Of a stretch of DNA of 64,000 bases, positions 25,858 to 33,536 are shown piece after piece. The stretch lies in the NCBI RefSeq assembly GCF_011761565.1, contig NZ_JAASRM010000001.1, forward strand, positions 3,968,139 through 4,032,138. The letters are read 5' to 3'. Numbering within the stretch: position 1 is the first letter of the stretch; every line of letters begins with the position of its first letter. A model generated the notes under the pieces. The model did no database searches and had not been told where the DNA came from. It worked only from the letters and a program-made list of their open reading frames with translations. Source of the DNA: Rhizomicrobium palustre (GTDB taxonomy: Bacteria; Pseudomonadota; Alphaproteobacteria; Micropepsales; Micropepsaceae). The position numbers and the translations under genes are program-made.

Positions 25858-26062
25858 AACCCTCCCTTTGAGGGAGGGTCGAAAAGCGCGGTAGCGCTTT
25901 TCGGGGAGGGGTAAGTCGCAGCCAATTCAGCATATGAGGATAATTGATCCGGTTCGTTGTCTCTGCTTCTGCTCTCATTCAAGCACCACGACTGACCCCT
26001 CCCCGAAATTTCCGCTCGCTACCGCTCGCAATAAATTTCGACCCTCCCTCAAGGGGAGGGTT
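25858..26062. repeat. Gene-less pair of inverted structured GC-rich repeats (element A)
   Basis: Left unit 25858-25912 and inverted right unit 25995-26062 around about 80 bp of unique DNA. Each unit is built as CCCTCCC-loop-GGGAGGG, then TCG, then a self-complementary A/T- or GC-rich inner stem, then CGGGGAGGGGT. The inner stems differ between units but each pairs with itself (for example AAAAGCGC with GCGCTTTT on the left). Same family as the repeats at 30679, 44048 and 45815. It lies between the convergent FUSC and M28 peptidase genes and could also act as a bidirectional terminator. Confidence 0.85.
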
Positions 26063-26082
26063 ATTGATACCCCTTACTTTCG

Positions 26083-27753
26083 TTATTTCTTGCCCGCCAT
26101 CACCTTGTCGCGCGGGGCGCGGAACTCGCTATCGGCATGCCAATTCGGCCAGGCCGCGGAGTTCGCCAAATCGGTGCCAAGGGCGTGCAGCACTTCGGTA
26201 TCCTCGACCAGCCCGGTCATATCCCAATTCGGATTAAACTCATCCGAGGGCTGATGATAGCGGTGCGCCACATAATCATCGCGCAGCTTCTTGGAAGCTT
26301 CCTTGCCGCCCACCACGAGATCGGAGCCGGTACCCGGGGTGATCGCCGGAACGCCTGCTTTGGCCAGCGGGAAATGATCCGAGCGATAGGCATGGCCCTT
26401 CTCCGGCTCCGGATCGGGCAAGATGTAGCGGTTCTCGGCCTTCATCACCTTGGCAAGCTCGTCTTCCAGCTCGCTCTGGCCTCCGCCGGAGACATCCATA
26501 TCGCGCGTCCGGCCTTGCGGTGAGCCAGCGTCCTGGTTGATGACCCCAACGATGTGATTGAGCGGCCATACGGGATGCTCGGCGAAATAGGCCGAGCCCA
26601 ACAACCCCTGCTCTTCCAGCGTCCAGAAGGCAAAGCCGATGGAGCGCTGGGGTTTCGGATCGTGGACAAACTTCTCGGCCAATTCCAACACCATCGAGAC
26701 GCCCATGCCGTTATCGATAGCGCCGTTATAAATCTTATCCGGCCCCGGCAGGTTCGGCTTGATGCCGAGATGATCCCAATGGGCGCTGAACATCACCACA
26801 TCCTTGGCCGCCTTGCCGCCGGGGATGACGCCCACGACATTGCGAGTCTTCAGGAGGCTGATGTTGGAGACGGCGTGCACGGAGAGGGTTTCGCCTTCCA
26901 TCGGCACCGCCTTGAAGCCCTTCTTGTTGGCGGCTTCCTTCAGCTTGGCGAAATCGAGACCAGCGCGGGTGAAGAGTTCCTTGGCGGTGTCGAGCGACAT
27001 CCAGCCTTCGATCTTGGCGCGGTCGGCATTCTTGTTCTTGGTGGCGAGCCAGGATTTGTTGCCGGTGTTGGAGGTCTTCACCACGTTCCAGCCATAAGCG
27101 GCTGGGCCGGTCTCATGAATGATGATCGCCGCCGCAGCGCCTTGGCGCGCCGCTTCCTCGAACTTATAGGTCCAGCGGCCGTAATAGGTCATCGCCTTGC
27201 CCTTGAAGAATTTCGGATCGGGGTTGGCGTCTTCATTGCCCGGATCGTTGATGAGAATGACAACCGTCTTGCCCTTCACATCCACGCCCGCGTAATCGTT
27301 CCAGCCATATTCCGGCGCCACGACGCCATAACCGACGAAGACCAGCGGGGCATCCTTCACATCCACCGTGTTCGAGGCGAAGTGCGCCGTCCAATAGGCC
27401 ACTGCATCGGCATAGGCGGGGGTGACGGCCCCCTGTTTGGTGGCGAAGGAGAAGCTGGACTTGGCGCCGTCCAGCGCGATCACCGCGGTCGGCACGGTCT
27501 GGAAATAGCTGCCCTTATTGGCGGGCTTGACCCCGATCCGCTTCAGCTCGTCTGCGATCCACTGCGCCGAAGCCTCGCCCGCTGCCGTGCCGGGGCCCCG
27601 CCCCTCGAACGCATCATCGGAAATCGCCTTGTCGCGGGCCAGAATATCGGCACCGTTGATATCCGGCGTGGTGGCGGGATGCCCCGGATAAGGGGCTGCG
27701 CCCATCAGCAAGGCGGCAGCAAAAAGCGCAGAAGCCGAACGCACAATTCTCAT
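26083..27753 (-). CDS. M28-family zinc aminopeptidase with PA domain, exported
   Basis: 556 residues from the ATG at 27753, which has GGAGAT upstream and begins a signal peptide (MRIVRSASALFAAALLMGAA). A PA (protease-associated) domain occupies about 120-270 (FVGYGVVAPEYGWNDYAGVD, GKTVVILINDPG). The M28 catalytic domain follows with metal ligands in SAHWDHLG (His, Asp), NGAIDNGMGVSMVLELA (Asp), TLEEQGLLGS (Glu pair), NQDAGSP (Asp) and RYHQPSDEF (His). It is a periplasmic aminopeptidase for peptide scavenging; substrate range is not predictable. Confidence 0.92.
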   Translation of the reverse strand: MRIVRSASALFAAALLMGAAPYPGHPATTPDINGADILARDKAISDDAFEGRGPGTAAGEASAQWIADELKRIGVKPANKGSYFQTVPTAVIALDGAKSSFSFATKQGAVTPAYADAVAYWTAHFASNTVDVKDAPLVFVGYGVVAPEYGWNDYAGVDVKGKTVVILINDPGNEDANPDPKFFKGKAMTYYGRWTYKFEEAARQGAAAAIIIHETGPAAYGWNVVKTSNTGNKSWLATKNKNADRAKIEGWMSLDTAKELFTRAGLDFAKLKEAANKKGFKAVPMEGETLSVHAVSNISLLKTRNVVGVIPGGKAAKDVVMFSAHWDHLGIKPNLPGPDKIYNGAIDNGMGVSMVLELAEKFVHDPKPQRSIGFAFWTLEEQGLLGSAYFAEHPVWPLNHIVGVINQDAGSPQGRTRDMDVSGGGQSELEDELAKVMKAENRYILPDPEPEKGHAYRSDHFPLAKAGVPAITPGTGSDLVVGGKEASKKLRDDYVAHRYHQPSDEFNPNWDMTGLVEDTEVLHALGTDLANSAAWPNWHADSEFRAPRDKVMAGKK

Positions 27754-27851
27754 GCGGAAAATCTCCAATTCAATGCGAATATGTTAGGGTTGGAGCCGCA
27801 AAGCGCAATGGCGTTATTGCCGCTCGCACAACCGGCTTTGAGGAGGGCCTT

Positions 27852-28238
27852 ATGGAATATCATCGTTCACGGCATTTCTTCGAGGCCGGGCTGCCTTTCT
27901 CGGAATCGGTGCGGGTGGGCGATGTGCTCTATCTCTCCGGGCAACTTGGCAACGTGCCGGGCAAGAAGGAACTGGTGCCCGGCGGCATGCAGGCCGAAGC
28001 GCATCAAACCATGCTCAACATTGCCCATGTCTTGAGCAAACACGGCCTCACCCTTGATCATGTTTTCCGCGTGCAGGTGATGCTGGCCGATATGAGCGAA
28101 TGGGACGAGTTCAACAAAATTTATGTGCCCTATTTCAGGCCTGAGCGGCTTCCCGCACGGTCGGCATGGGGCTGCGATGGCCTTGCCCTTGGCGCGCGCT
28201 GCGAGGTCGAAGCCTGGGCCCTCTTCACGCAACTGTGA
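27852..28238 (+). CDS. RidA/YjgF family enamine/imine deaminase
   Basis: 128 residues. Typical blocks are LYLSGQLGNVPG, AEAHQTMLNIAHVLSKHG, VFRVQVMLADMSEWDEFNKI and PARSAWGCDGLALGARCEVE. In RidA proper the motif near the end is RxxV with the catalytic Arg; here the corresponding segment is PARSAW, so the Arg is kept. RidA proteins hydrolyse reactive 2-aminoacrylate made by PLP enzymes. The 3' end overlaps the convergent GNAT gene by 14 bp. Confidence 0.9.
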   Translation: MEYHRSRHFFEAGLPFSESVRVGDVLYLSGQLGNVPGKKELVPGGMQAEAHQTMLNIAHVLSKHGLTLDHVFRVQVMLADMSEWDEFNKIYVPYFRPERLPARSAWGCDGLALGARCEVEAWALFTQL

Positions 28239-28788
28239 CAGGCTTTCCGTGCGGTGCGCGGCGCATCACCTTGGTGGGATGGCCGCCATGCTCGCATATG
28301 TACCAGGGCGCAAAACCACATTTCTCGGCGACGCGAATGGAACCCTGATTTTCCGGGTTCATGATGCAGAAGATTTCCGGGCCGTTGAGGGCTTCATCGG
28401 CCCAAGCGAAGACCGCCTGCATACATTCGGTGCCATAGCCCTTGCCGTGAAAGGCTCTGGCGAGCACCCAGCCCGCTTCCGGCATACCTTCGGGAACCGG
28501 CGGATCAAGTTCGCGCTTGGTATCGAAGACGCCCGCGACGCCCGCGAAAGCGCCAGAGGCTTTGTCCTCCACCACAAAGAAGCCGAAACCCATTACAGCC
28601 CACATCCCAAAGATACGCAGATAGCGGCCCCAAACGTCCTCGCGCGAAAAACCGGTGCTGTGGAAATAGGTCAGCACCTCCGGGTCCTGCCACATGGCGA
28701 GCATGGGCGCGAAATCTTCGGGGCGGGGTCCACGCAAGATCAGACGCGGGGTTTCTATATGCGGGATTTTCACCTCAGAAATCGGCAT
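28225..28788 (-). CDS. GNAT-family N-acetyltransferase (RimJ/RimL type)
   Basis: 187 residues from the ATG at 28788, which has GGAGGTG upstream; the 604-codon frame that contains it runs antisense through the MFS gene and is not translated. The start IETPRLILRGPRPEDFAPM is typical of the Acetyltransf_3 (RimJ/RimL) group. The acetyl-CoA loop is RAFHGKGYGTECMQAV, followed by FCIMNPENQGSIRVAEKCGF. Substrate unknown. Confidence 0.9.
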   Translation of the reverse strand: MPISEVKIPHIETPRLILRGPRPEDFAPMLAMWQDPEVLTYFHSTGFSREDVWGRYLRIFGMWAVMGFGFFVVEDKASGAFAGVAGVFDTKRELDPPVPEGMPEAGWVLARAFHGKGYGTECMQAVFAWADEALNGPEIFCIMNPENQGSIRVAEKCGFAPWYICEHGGHPTKVMRRAPHGKPVTVA

Positions 28789-28941
28789 TACACCTCCGCT
28801 GCGCCAGAAAATACGCCGCGAGCTTAAGGGTAAATGCAGCGCAAGCAAATGCGGCACGCCGTAAAAAGCTTGCAGATGCGGAGCATCCAATGGCAGACCA
28901 GCATGAGGTTTCGGGACGTCGCGGGGGCGATTGAGGTTGGT

Positions 28942-30132
28942 ATGGGTCTGTTTACCCGCGTGAAAACATCCCCCGGCGAAGCGCGCCGCCACAAGATACT
29001 GGTTTTCGCAGGCCTGCTGCTGGTGGCGATGATCCTGCGCAGCCCTTTGACCGCGATCGCCCCGATTGTGGGCGAGCTTCGGCGCGATCTCCACATCGAT
29101 TCCGCCACCATCGGCCTTCTGACCGGCATTCCGGTTCTGTGTTTCGGCCTCCTCACACCTTTCGCCTCTTATCTGATCGCCAAGCTCTCCATCGAACGCG
29201 CCATCTTCGCCATGCTGGGCGGCACGTTTCTGGGGATTGTGCTGCGCTCTTTGGATGGCGCGGGTGCGGCGCTGGCCGGAACCTTTGTGCTGGGCACCTC
29301 GCTGACGGTGGGCAATATCGTCAGCCTGATGGTGATCGCGCGCGACTTTCCGCGGGCGAGCCGTATCGTTACCGGCACCTATGCCTCCTTCATCAATGTC
29401 GGCACCATGGCCTCTATGGCGGTGACGGCGCCGCTCGCATCGCTGATTGGCTGGCGCCTGGCGCTGGGCGCAACTGCCTTGCTGGTTGTTCCCGCACTTC
29501 TCGTCTGGAGCCTTGCCGCCAAGCACGCCCCCGCTGAGGCCCCAGCGCAGAAAGCCCGTCAAACACACGCACCTACGCAGTGGAAGCGCCCGCTGGTATG
29601 GCTGCTGACAGCGGTGTTCGCCACCCATCAAGCGCTCTATTACTGCCTCACTGCCTGGCTGCCCGATTACTTCATCCAGGATACCGGCATGAGCGCCACC
29701 AAAGCCGGGTTGATCGCGGCGGTGTTCCAGATCCTGGCGTTGCTCGGCTCTTTCGGTGTGCCTGTTGTGGCGCGGCATATGTCCTTGAGCTGGGTGCTTG
29801 TGGTGGTTGGCGCCTGCTGGACCATCACGCCCTTGGGATTGCTCTTCGCGCCGCAGTGGTGGTTTCTGTGGATGCTGTTCGGCGGCTTTGCCATGGGCGG
29901 CGGCTTTACCGCTGTTTTCGCGCTGATCATGAGCCGGGCGCGCGATCTTTCCGAGAACCGTACCATCGCGGCCTTTGTGCAAGGCGGCGGCTATACCATC
30001 GCCGCAACAACACCGATCCTGATGGGCCATCTGCATCAAAGCCTGAACAGTTGGAGCCTCGCCTTCATCCTCCTCGCCGCGGCGGGGGTGGTGATGACGC
30101 TAAGCGGGATCGGCGTGACCAAAGCAAAGTGA
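28942..30132 (+). CDS. MFS transporter of the CynX/NimT (cyanate/nitroimidazole) subfamily
   Basis: 396 residues from the ATG at 28942 (MGLFTRVKTSPGEARRH), preceded by GAGGTTGGT. Twelve hydrophobic helices in two halves with a central charged linker (about 215-235). The first helix block reads AMILRSPLTAIAPIVGELRR, the hallmark of CynX/NimT-like members. In E. coli this subfamily transports cyanate or 2-nitroimidazole; here the substrate is unknown. Divergent from the GNAT gene. Confidence 0.88.
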   Translation: MGLFTRVKTSPGEARRHKILVFAGLLLVAMILRSPLTAIAPIVGELRRDLHIDSATIGLLTGIPVLCFGLLTPFASYLIAKLSIERAIFAMLGGTFLGIVLRSLDGAGAALAGTFVLGTSLTVGNIVSLMVIARDFPRASRIVTGTYASFINVGTMASMAVTAPLASLIGWRLALGATALLVVPALLVWSLAAKHAPAEAPAQKARQTHAPTQWKRPLVWLLTAVFATHQALYYCLTAWLPDYFIQDTGMSATKAGLIAAVFQILALLGSFGVPVVARHMSLSWVLVVVGACWTITPLGLLFAPQWWFLWMLFGGFAMGGGFTAVFALIMSRARDLSENRTIAAFVQGGGYTIAATTPILMGHLHQSLNSWSLAFILLAAAGVVMTLSGIGVTKAK

Positions 30133-30678
30133 GCGTGCGGAAATAGCTCCGCCGGTTTGTTGGCAGAGGGGTGGTGCGGGGCGCCGGTGGCGGCGTGCAG
30201 CACAGTGTTGGTGCTTCAAGCATGGTGACTTGAAGCCATCGCGTAGATCCGCCTTCCGGCGTCCCGCACCCGGCGTTCTATGACGTGACATCGGCCGCGC
30301 TATCACCCGAAAGATTTTAGATCTTCCGACCAGCGACGTCTCGCGCGCATCTGCTCTCTGGAGCGTCTCCATTGGTGAGCAGGCGGGGCGACCGAGCACA
30401 CCCCCTACTCCGCGTGGTTCGTTAGTCCAAGCTTCGCAGGGCGCCGATCACAGCTCGCAAATCGGACGACCGGTTCGCCCCCTCTATCGAGCTGCAACAG
30501 GCGAAGTGTAAGGCCGGTTTGAACAAGGGGGATAGATTTTGGGAAGTTTTTTTGCACGCGCGGAGATTGGCATGGCGCGTGAAGAGCTTAGCGCGATTTT
30601 GGAAATGGTTGATGAGGGGGATAGAGGGGATCAGCCGGAAGCGTGCAGCCAATATGGCGTGGGGCCGTGTATTATTTT
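30133..30678. other. 546-bp gene-free, hairpin-rich stretch upstream of the DUF559 element
   Basis: No frame on either strand shows coding character; those open are Arg/His/Pro-rich shadows. It contains the long hairpin at 30173-30270, a smaller AAGAT/ATCTT hairpin near 30312-30326 and a T-run near 30545. It could be a structured RNA, the remains of an insertion, or an untranslated part of the adjacent element. Confidence 0.4.
30173..30270. other. 98-nt long-stem inverted repeat, possible structured RNA or cruciform
   Basis: GGTGCGGG (30173-30180) pairs with CCCGCACC (30263-30270). Inside this, GCCGG pairs with CCGGC and GGCGG with CCGCC (written on one strand, with short bulges), and a terminal hairpin of GCTTCAAG/CTTGAAGC closes near the middle. 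At least 18 bp of nested stem plus an 8-bp hairpin is far beyond chance. No known RNA family was recognised. Confidence 0.5.
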
Positions 30679-30731
30679 AACCTCCCCCTTGCGGGGAGGT
30701 CGAAATTTGCTTGCAAATTTCGGGTGGGGGT
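30679..30731 (+). repeat. Left terminal repeat of the DUF559 element (element B)
   Basis: AACCTCCCCCTTGCGGGGAG leads into GTCG, then a self-complementary AAATTTGC/GCAAATTT stem, then CGGGTGGGGGT directly before the gene's ATG. The first 24 bases are repeated, inverted, at the right end. The GGGTGGGGG run doubles as ribosome-binding site. Confidence 0.85.
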
Positions 30732-31118
30732 ATGGCGGAGAAGTTTGCCCGGTGGCTTCGGCAAAATCTCACGGATGCGGAACGCATCCTCTGGTCGCGG
30801 CTGCGCGATCTGAAGCAGATTGGGCTGCACTTTCGCCGCCAAGTTCCCTTTGATCGTTATGTCGCCGACTTTTGTTGTCACTCGGCGAAACTGATTGTCG
30901 AACTGGACGGCGACCAACATGGGAGCGATGCGTCGCTATCCTATGACGCGCATCGCACCGCGTATTTGAATTCCCGCGGATATCGCGTGCTGCGCTTCGC
31001 CAATTTGGAAGTAATGTGTGAACTTAATCGCGTGATCGACGCCATTGTACTGGCGTCAAGAGACCCCCACCCGGATCGCTTCGCTCTCCGACCTCCCCGC
31101 AAGGGGGAGGTTAAATAA
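30732..31118 (+). CDS. DUF559 (Vsr-like/PD-(D/E)xK) endonuclease-fold protein
   Basis: 128 residues from the ATG at 30732. The N-terminal helix FARWLRQNLTDAERILWSRL is typical of DUF559, followed by GLHFRRQVPFDRYVADFCC and KLIVELDGDQH. Asp46, Glu57, Asp59 and His63 match the catalytic layout of very-short-patch-repair-type nucleases, which share this fold. The last 18 residues (from Asp111, DPHPDRFALRPPRKGEVK) are encoded by the right terminal repeat, and the ribosome-binding site by the left repeat. The gene therefore fills the element exactly. DUF559 proteins are common in alphaproteobacteria, without a proven substrate. It could be a repair nuclease or the mobilising enzyme of the repeats (inferred). 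Convergent with pccB, 3 bp away. Confidence 0.85.
   Translation: MAEKFARWLRQNLTDAERILWSRLRDLKQIGLHFRRQVPFDRYVADFCCHSAKLIVELDGDQHGSDASLSYDAHRTAYLNSRGYRVLRFANLEVMCELNRVIDAIVLASRDPHPDRFALRPPRKGEVK
31062..31118 (-). repeat. Right terminal repeat of the DUF559 element (element B)
   Basis: Read on the minus strand it begins TTATTTAACCTCCCCCTTGC and matches the left repeat for its outer 24 bases. It then has a different but again self-complementary inner segment (GAGCG around AAGCGATC), then CGGGTGGGGGTC. It contains the last 18 codons and stop of the DUF559 gene. Confidence 0.85.
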
Positions 31119-31121
31119 CAC

Positions 31122-32654
31122 TTACAACGGCTCGTTGCCGTGTTTTTTCCAGGGTTGCGTCACCTGTTTGCCGCGCAACATGCGCAGCGCGCCGGCGAGG
31201 CGTTTTCTTGTGTTGTGGGGGCGGATGATTTCGTCCACGAAGCCGCGGCTGGCGGCGACGAAGGGGTTGAGGAATTTCTCTTCATATTCCTTGGTGCGCG
31301 CGGCCAAAGCTTCGGGATCGTTCGCGTCTTTCCTGAAGATGATCTCCACCGCGCCTTTGGCGCCCATCACCGCGATTTCGGCGAAGGGCCAGGCGTAATT
31401 CACATCGCCGCGCAAATGTTTCGAATTCATCACCACATAAGCGCCGCCATACGCCTTGCGCGTGATGACGGTGATCTTGGGCACCGTTGCTTCGGTATAG
31501 GCATATAACAGCTTGGCGCCGTGCTTGATGATGCCGCCATGCTCTTGCGCGGTGCCGGGCAGAAAGCCGGGCACATCGACAAAGGTGACGATGGGAATGT
31601 TGAAGCAATCGCAGAAGCGCACGAACCGCGCCGCCTTGCGGCTGGCATCGCTATCGAGCACGCCTGCGAGGACCAGCGGCTGATTGGCGACAAAGCCGAC
31701 CGTGGTGCCTTCGATGCGGCCAAAGCCGGTGAGAATATTACGCGCGAAAGCCTCGCCAATTTCGAAAAACTCGCCCTCATCCGCCACCTTCAGGATTAGC
31801 TCGCGCATATCATAGGGCTTGTTGGGATTATCGGGCACCAGCGTGTCGAGCGAGGGTTCGATGCGGGCGGTTTCATCCGTGGTCGGATAATGCGGCGACT
31901 TTTCGCGGTTGTTGAGCGGCAGGAAATCATAAAGGCGGCGGATTTCCTCCAGACACACCACATCGTTTTCATAAGCCCCATCGGCGACCGAGGATTTGGT
32001 GGTGTGGACGGACGCGCCGCCAAGCTGTTCCGGCGTCACCTCTTCATGGGTGACGGTGCGCGTTACCTCTGGCCCGGTGATAAACATGTAGCTCGAGCCT
32101 TCGACCATGAAGATGAAATCGGTCAGCGCGGGCGAATAGACATCGCCGCCCGCACATGGCCCCATGATCACCGAAATCTGCGGGATGACGCCGGAGGCCA
32201 GCACATTGCGCTTGAAGACCTCGCCAAAGCCCGCCAGCGACGCGACGCCTTCCTGAATGCGTGCGCCGCCTGCATCATAAAGTCCGATGATGGGGGCGCC
32301 ATTCTGCAACGCCATATCCTGGATCTTGCAGATCTTCTGGGCATGGGTTTCGGACAGCGAACCGCCGAAGACGGTGAAATCCTTGGCGAAGACATAGGCC
32401 AGGCGCCCATTGATGGTGCCCCAGCCGGTGACCACGCCATCGCCGGGGATGCGGCTTTTATGGGAGTCGAATTCGCTGTTCCTGTGCTCCACGAACATGT
32501 CGAATTCTTCGAAACTGCCGGGATCCAGCAGAAGCTCGATGCGTTCGCGCGCCGTCAGCTTGCCCTTTTTGTGCTGTGCCTCGATGCGCGCCTCGCCACC
32601 GCCAAGCCGCGCCCGCGCACGGCGCGCTTCCAATTCCTGGATGACATGCTTCAT
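31122..32654 (-). CDS. pccB: Propionyl-CoA carboxylase beta subunit (carboxyltransferase)
   Basis: 510 residues from the ATG at 32654 ([20 protein letters not shown]) with GGAGG upstream; the frame open to 32789 crosses the repeat at 32745 and is not used. Carboxyltransferase N- and C-halves show [60 protein letters not shown], then [20 protein letters not shown] and [19 protein letters not shown]. The last is the PccB rather than AccD pattern. It works with the alpha subunit encoded at 21600-23600. Confidence 0.95.
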   Translation of the reverse strand: MKHVIQELEARRARARLGGGEARIEAQHKKGKLTARERIELLLDPGSFEEFDMFVEHRNSEFDSHKSRIPGDGVVTGWGTINGRLAYVFAKDFTVFGGSLSETHAQKICKIQDMALQNGAPIIGLYDAGGARIQEGVASLAGFGEVFKRNVLASGVIPQISVIMGPCAGGDVYSPALTDFIFMVEGSSYMFITGPEVTRTVTHEEVTPEQLGGASVHTTKSSVADGAYENDVVCLEEIRRLYDFLPLNNREKSPHYPTTDETARIEPSLDTLVPDNPNKPYDMRELILKVADEGEFFEIGEAFARNILTGFGRIEGTTVGFVANQPLVLAGVLDSDASRKAARFVRFCDCFNIPIVTFVDVPGFLPGTAQEHGGIIKHGAKLLYAYTEATVPKITVITRKAYGGAYVVMNSKHLRGDVNYAWPFAEIAVMGAKGAVEIIFRKDANDPEALAARTKEYEEKFLNPFVAASRGFVDEIIRPHNTRKRLAGALRMLRGKQVTQPWKKHGNEPL

Positions 32655-32744
32655 GGCGAGCCTCCGTGCGATGGACAGAGGGTAGAGCGATTTGGCGAGG
32701 GTGTCATCCCGGGCGAAGTGCGGGGAGCGTAAGTACACCCATCT

Positions 32745-32827
32745 CGTCATGGCCGGGCTTGACCCGGCCATCCAGTCTTTCTGGCCCAAGCACTTCTGGA
32801 TGACCGGCTCGGAGGCCGGCCATGACG
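32745..32827. repeat. Inverted pair of CATGGCCGGGC-type palindromic repeats
   Basis: CGTCATGGCCGGGCTTGACC begins the left arm at 32745 and its imperfect inverse ends at 32827 (GGCCGGCCATGACG). The arms flank about 25 bp. This kind of interspersed palindrome is common in alphaproteobacterial genomes, and a second, cleaner copy lies at 42563-42665. It sits between the ATP12 and pccB genes. Confidence 0.8.
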
Positions 32828-32849
32828 GTTGGGGGTAAAGCGGGTGAGG

Positions 32850-33536
32850 CTAAAGTTTCGCCAGCCGCAGAAACGTCTCCGCCGCAATCAGTTCCGTGCG
32901 GAGGGCTTCGGTGCGTTGGGCGGCTTCTTCGTCTTCGCCCCATTGCTCGGCTTGATAGCGTTCTTCCAATTGGGAAAGCGCGAAAGCCTCTTCGGCGCTG
33001 AGCCGCTGTTCCGCCAGGGCCAGGGTCAACACCAGCGAAGCAAGGATGGTGGCGGCGTTGTGCAAAGCGGCGAGCGCGAAATCATCATAACCGGTAAGCG
33101 CGGCATATAACGCCTCGACCGTCTCGAAGCTTTGCGAGAAATGGGTCACGCCGCTGCGGATTTCGAAGCTGACGCCATAGCGTTTTTCCGCCCATTTCAG
33201 CAGCGGGTCCCATTCGGCTTTCTGGCGCGCGGCGAGATCGGCGGGGGCATCGGCGCGGTAGCAGAGATTGTCGTTGGCGTAAGCGGCGATCTGATGGATC
33301 ACCTCCTCGCGCAATTCCGAAACGCGATCGAGCGCGGTATTGGCGAGCTTGGTGAGCGGCATCGTATCCGGTTTGATCTCCTCGCCCTGCCCGCGCCATT
33401 CCTCTGCAACCGCTTCGGCCAGCGCTTGCGACGGCAGTGTCAACGCCAAACGCATCGGCGTTTTCACAGCCTTGCCATCGAGCAGAATTTGATAGGGGGC
33501 GGCGGAGACAGAGACTGCTTTGTAAAAACGCTTCAA
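32850..33536 (-). CDS. ATP12-family F1-ATPase assembly chaperone
   Basis: 228 residues. Family blocks are RFYKAVSVSAAPYQILLDGK, VKTPMRLALTLPSQALAEAV, AEEWRGQGEEIKPDTMPLT and LCYRADAPADLAARQ, with a helical C-terminus. In mitochondria and alphaproteobacteria Atp12 binds the F1 alpha subunit before assembly. Its start overlaps the end of the pseudouridine-synthase gene by 4 bp, a conserved alphaproteobacterial neighbourhood. No ATP synthase gene is nearby. Confidence 0.93.
   Translation of the reverse strand: MKRFYKAVSVSAAPYQILLDGKAVKTPMRLALTLPSQALAEAVAEEWRGQGEEIKPDTMPLTKLANTALDRVSELREEVIHQIAAYANDNLCYRADAPADLAARQKAEWDPLLKWAEKRYGVSFEIRSGVTHFSQSFETVEALYAALTGYDDFALAALHNAATILASLVLTLALAEQRLSAEEAFALSQLEERYQAEQWGEDEEAAQRTEALRTELIAAETFLRLAKL

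Noticed and set aside
28789..30039. N-terminal extension of the GNAT gene to a 604-residue protein
   Set aside because: The added 417 residues are antisense to the MFS gene and have no domain; an ATG with GGAGGTG at 28788 starts the acetyltransferase domain properly.
30100..30399. 99-codon minus-strand frame over the hairpin region
   Set aside because: Composition is Arg/His/Pro-rich and the DNA is dominated by nested inverted repeats, so structure rather than coding explains it.
32655..32789. Upstream start of pccB at 32789
   Set aside because: The added 45 residues are translated from the palindromic repeat at 32745; the ATG at 32654 has GGAGG.
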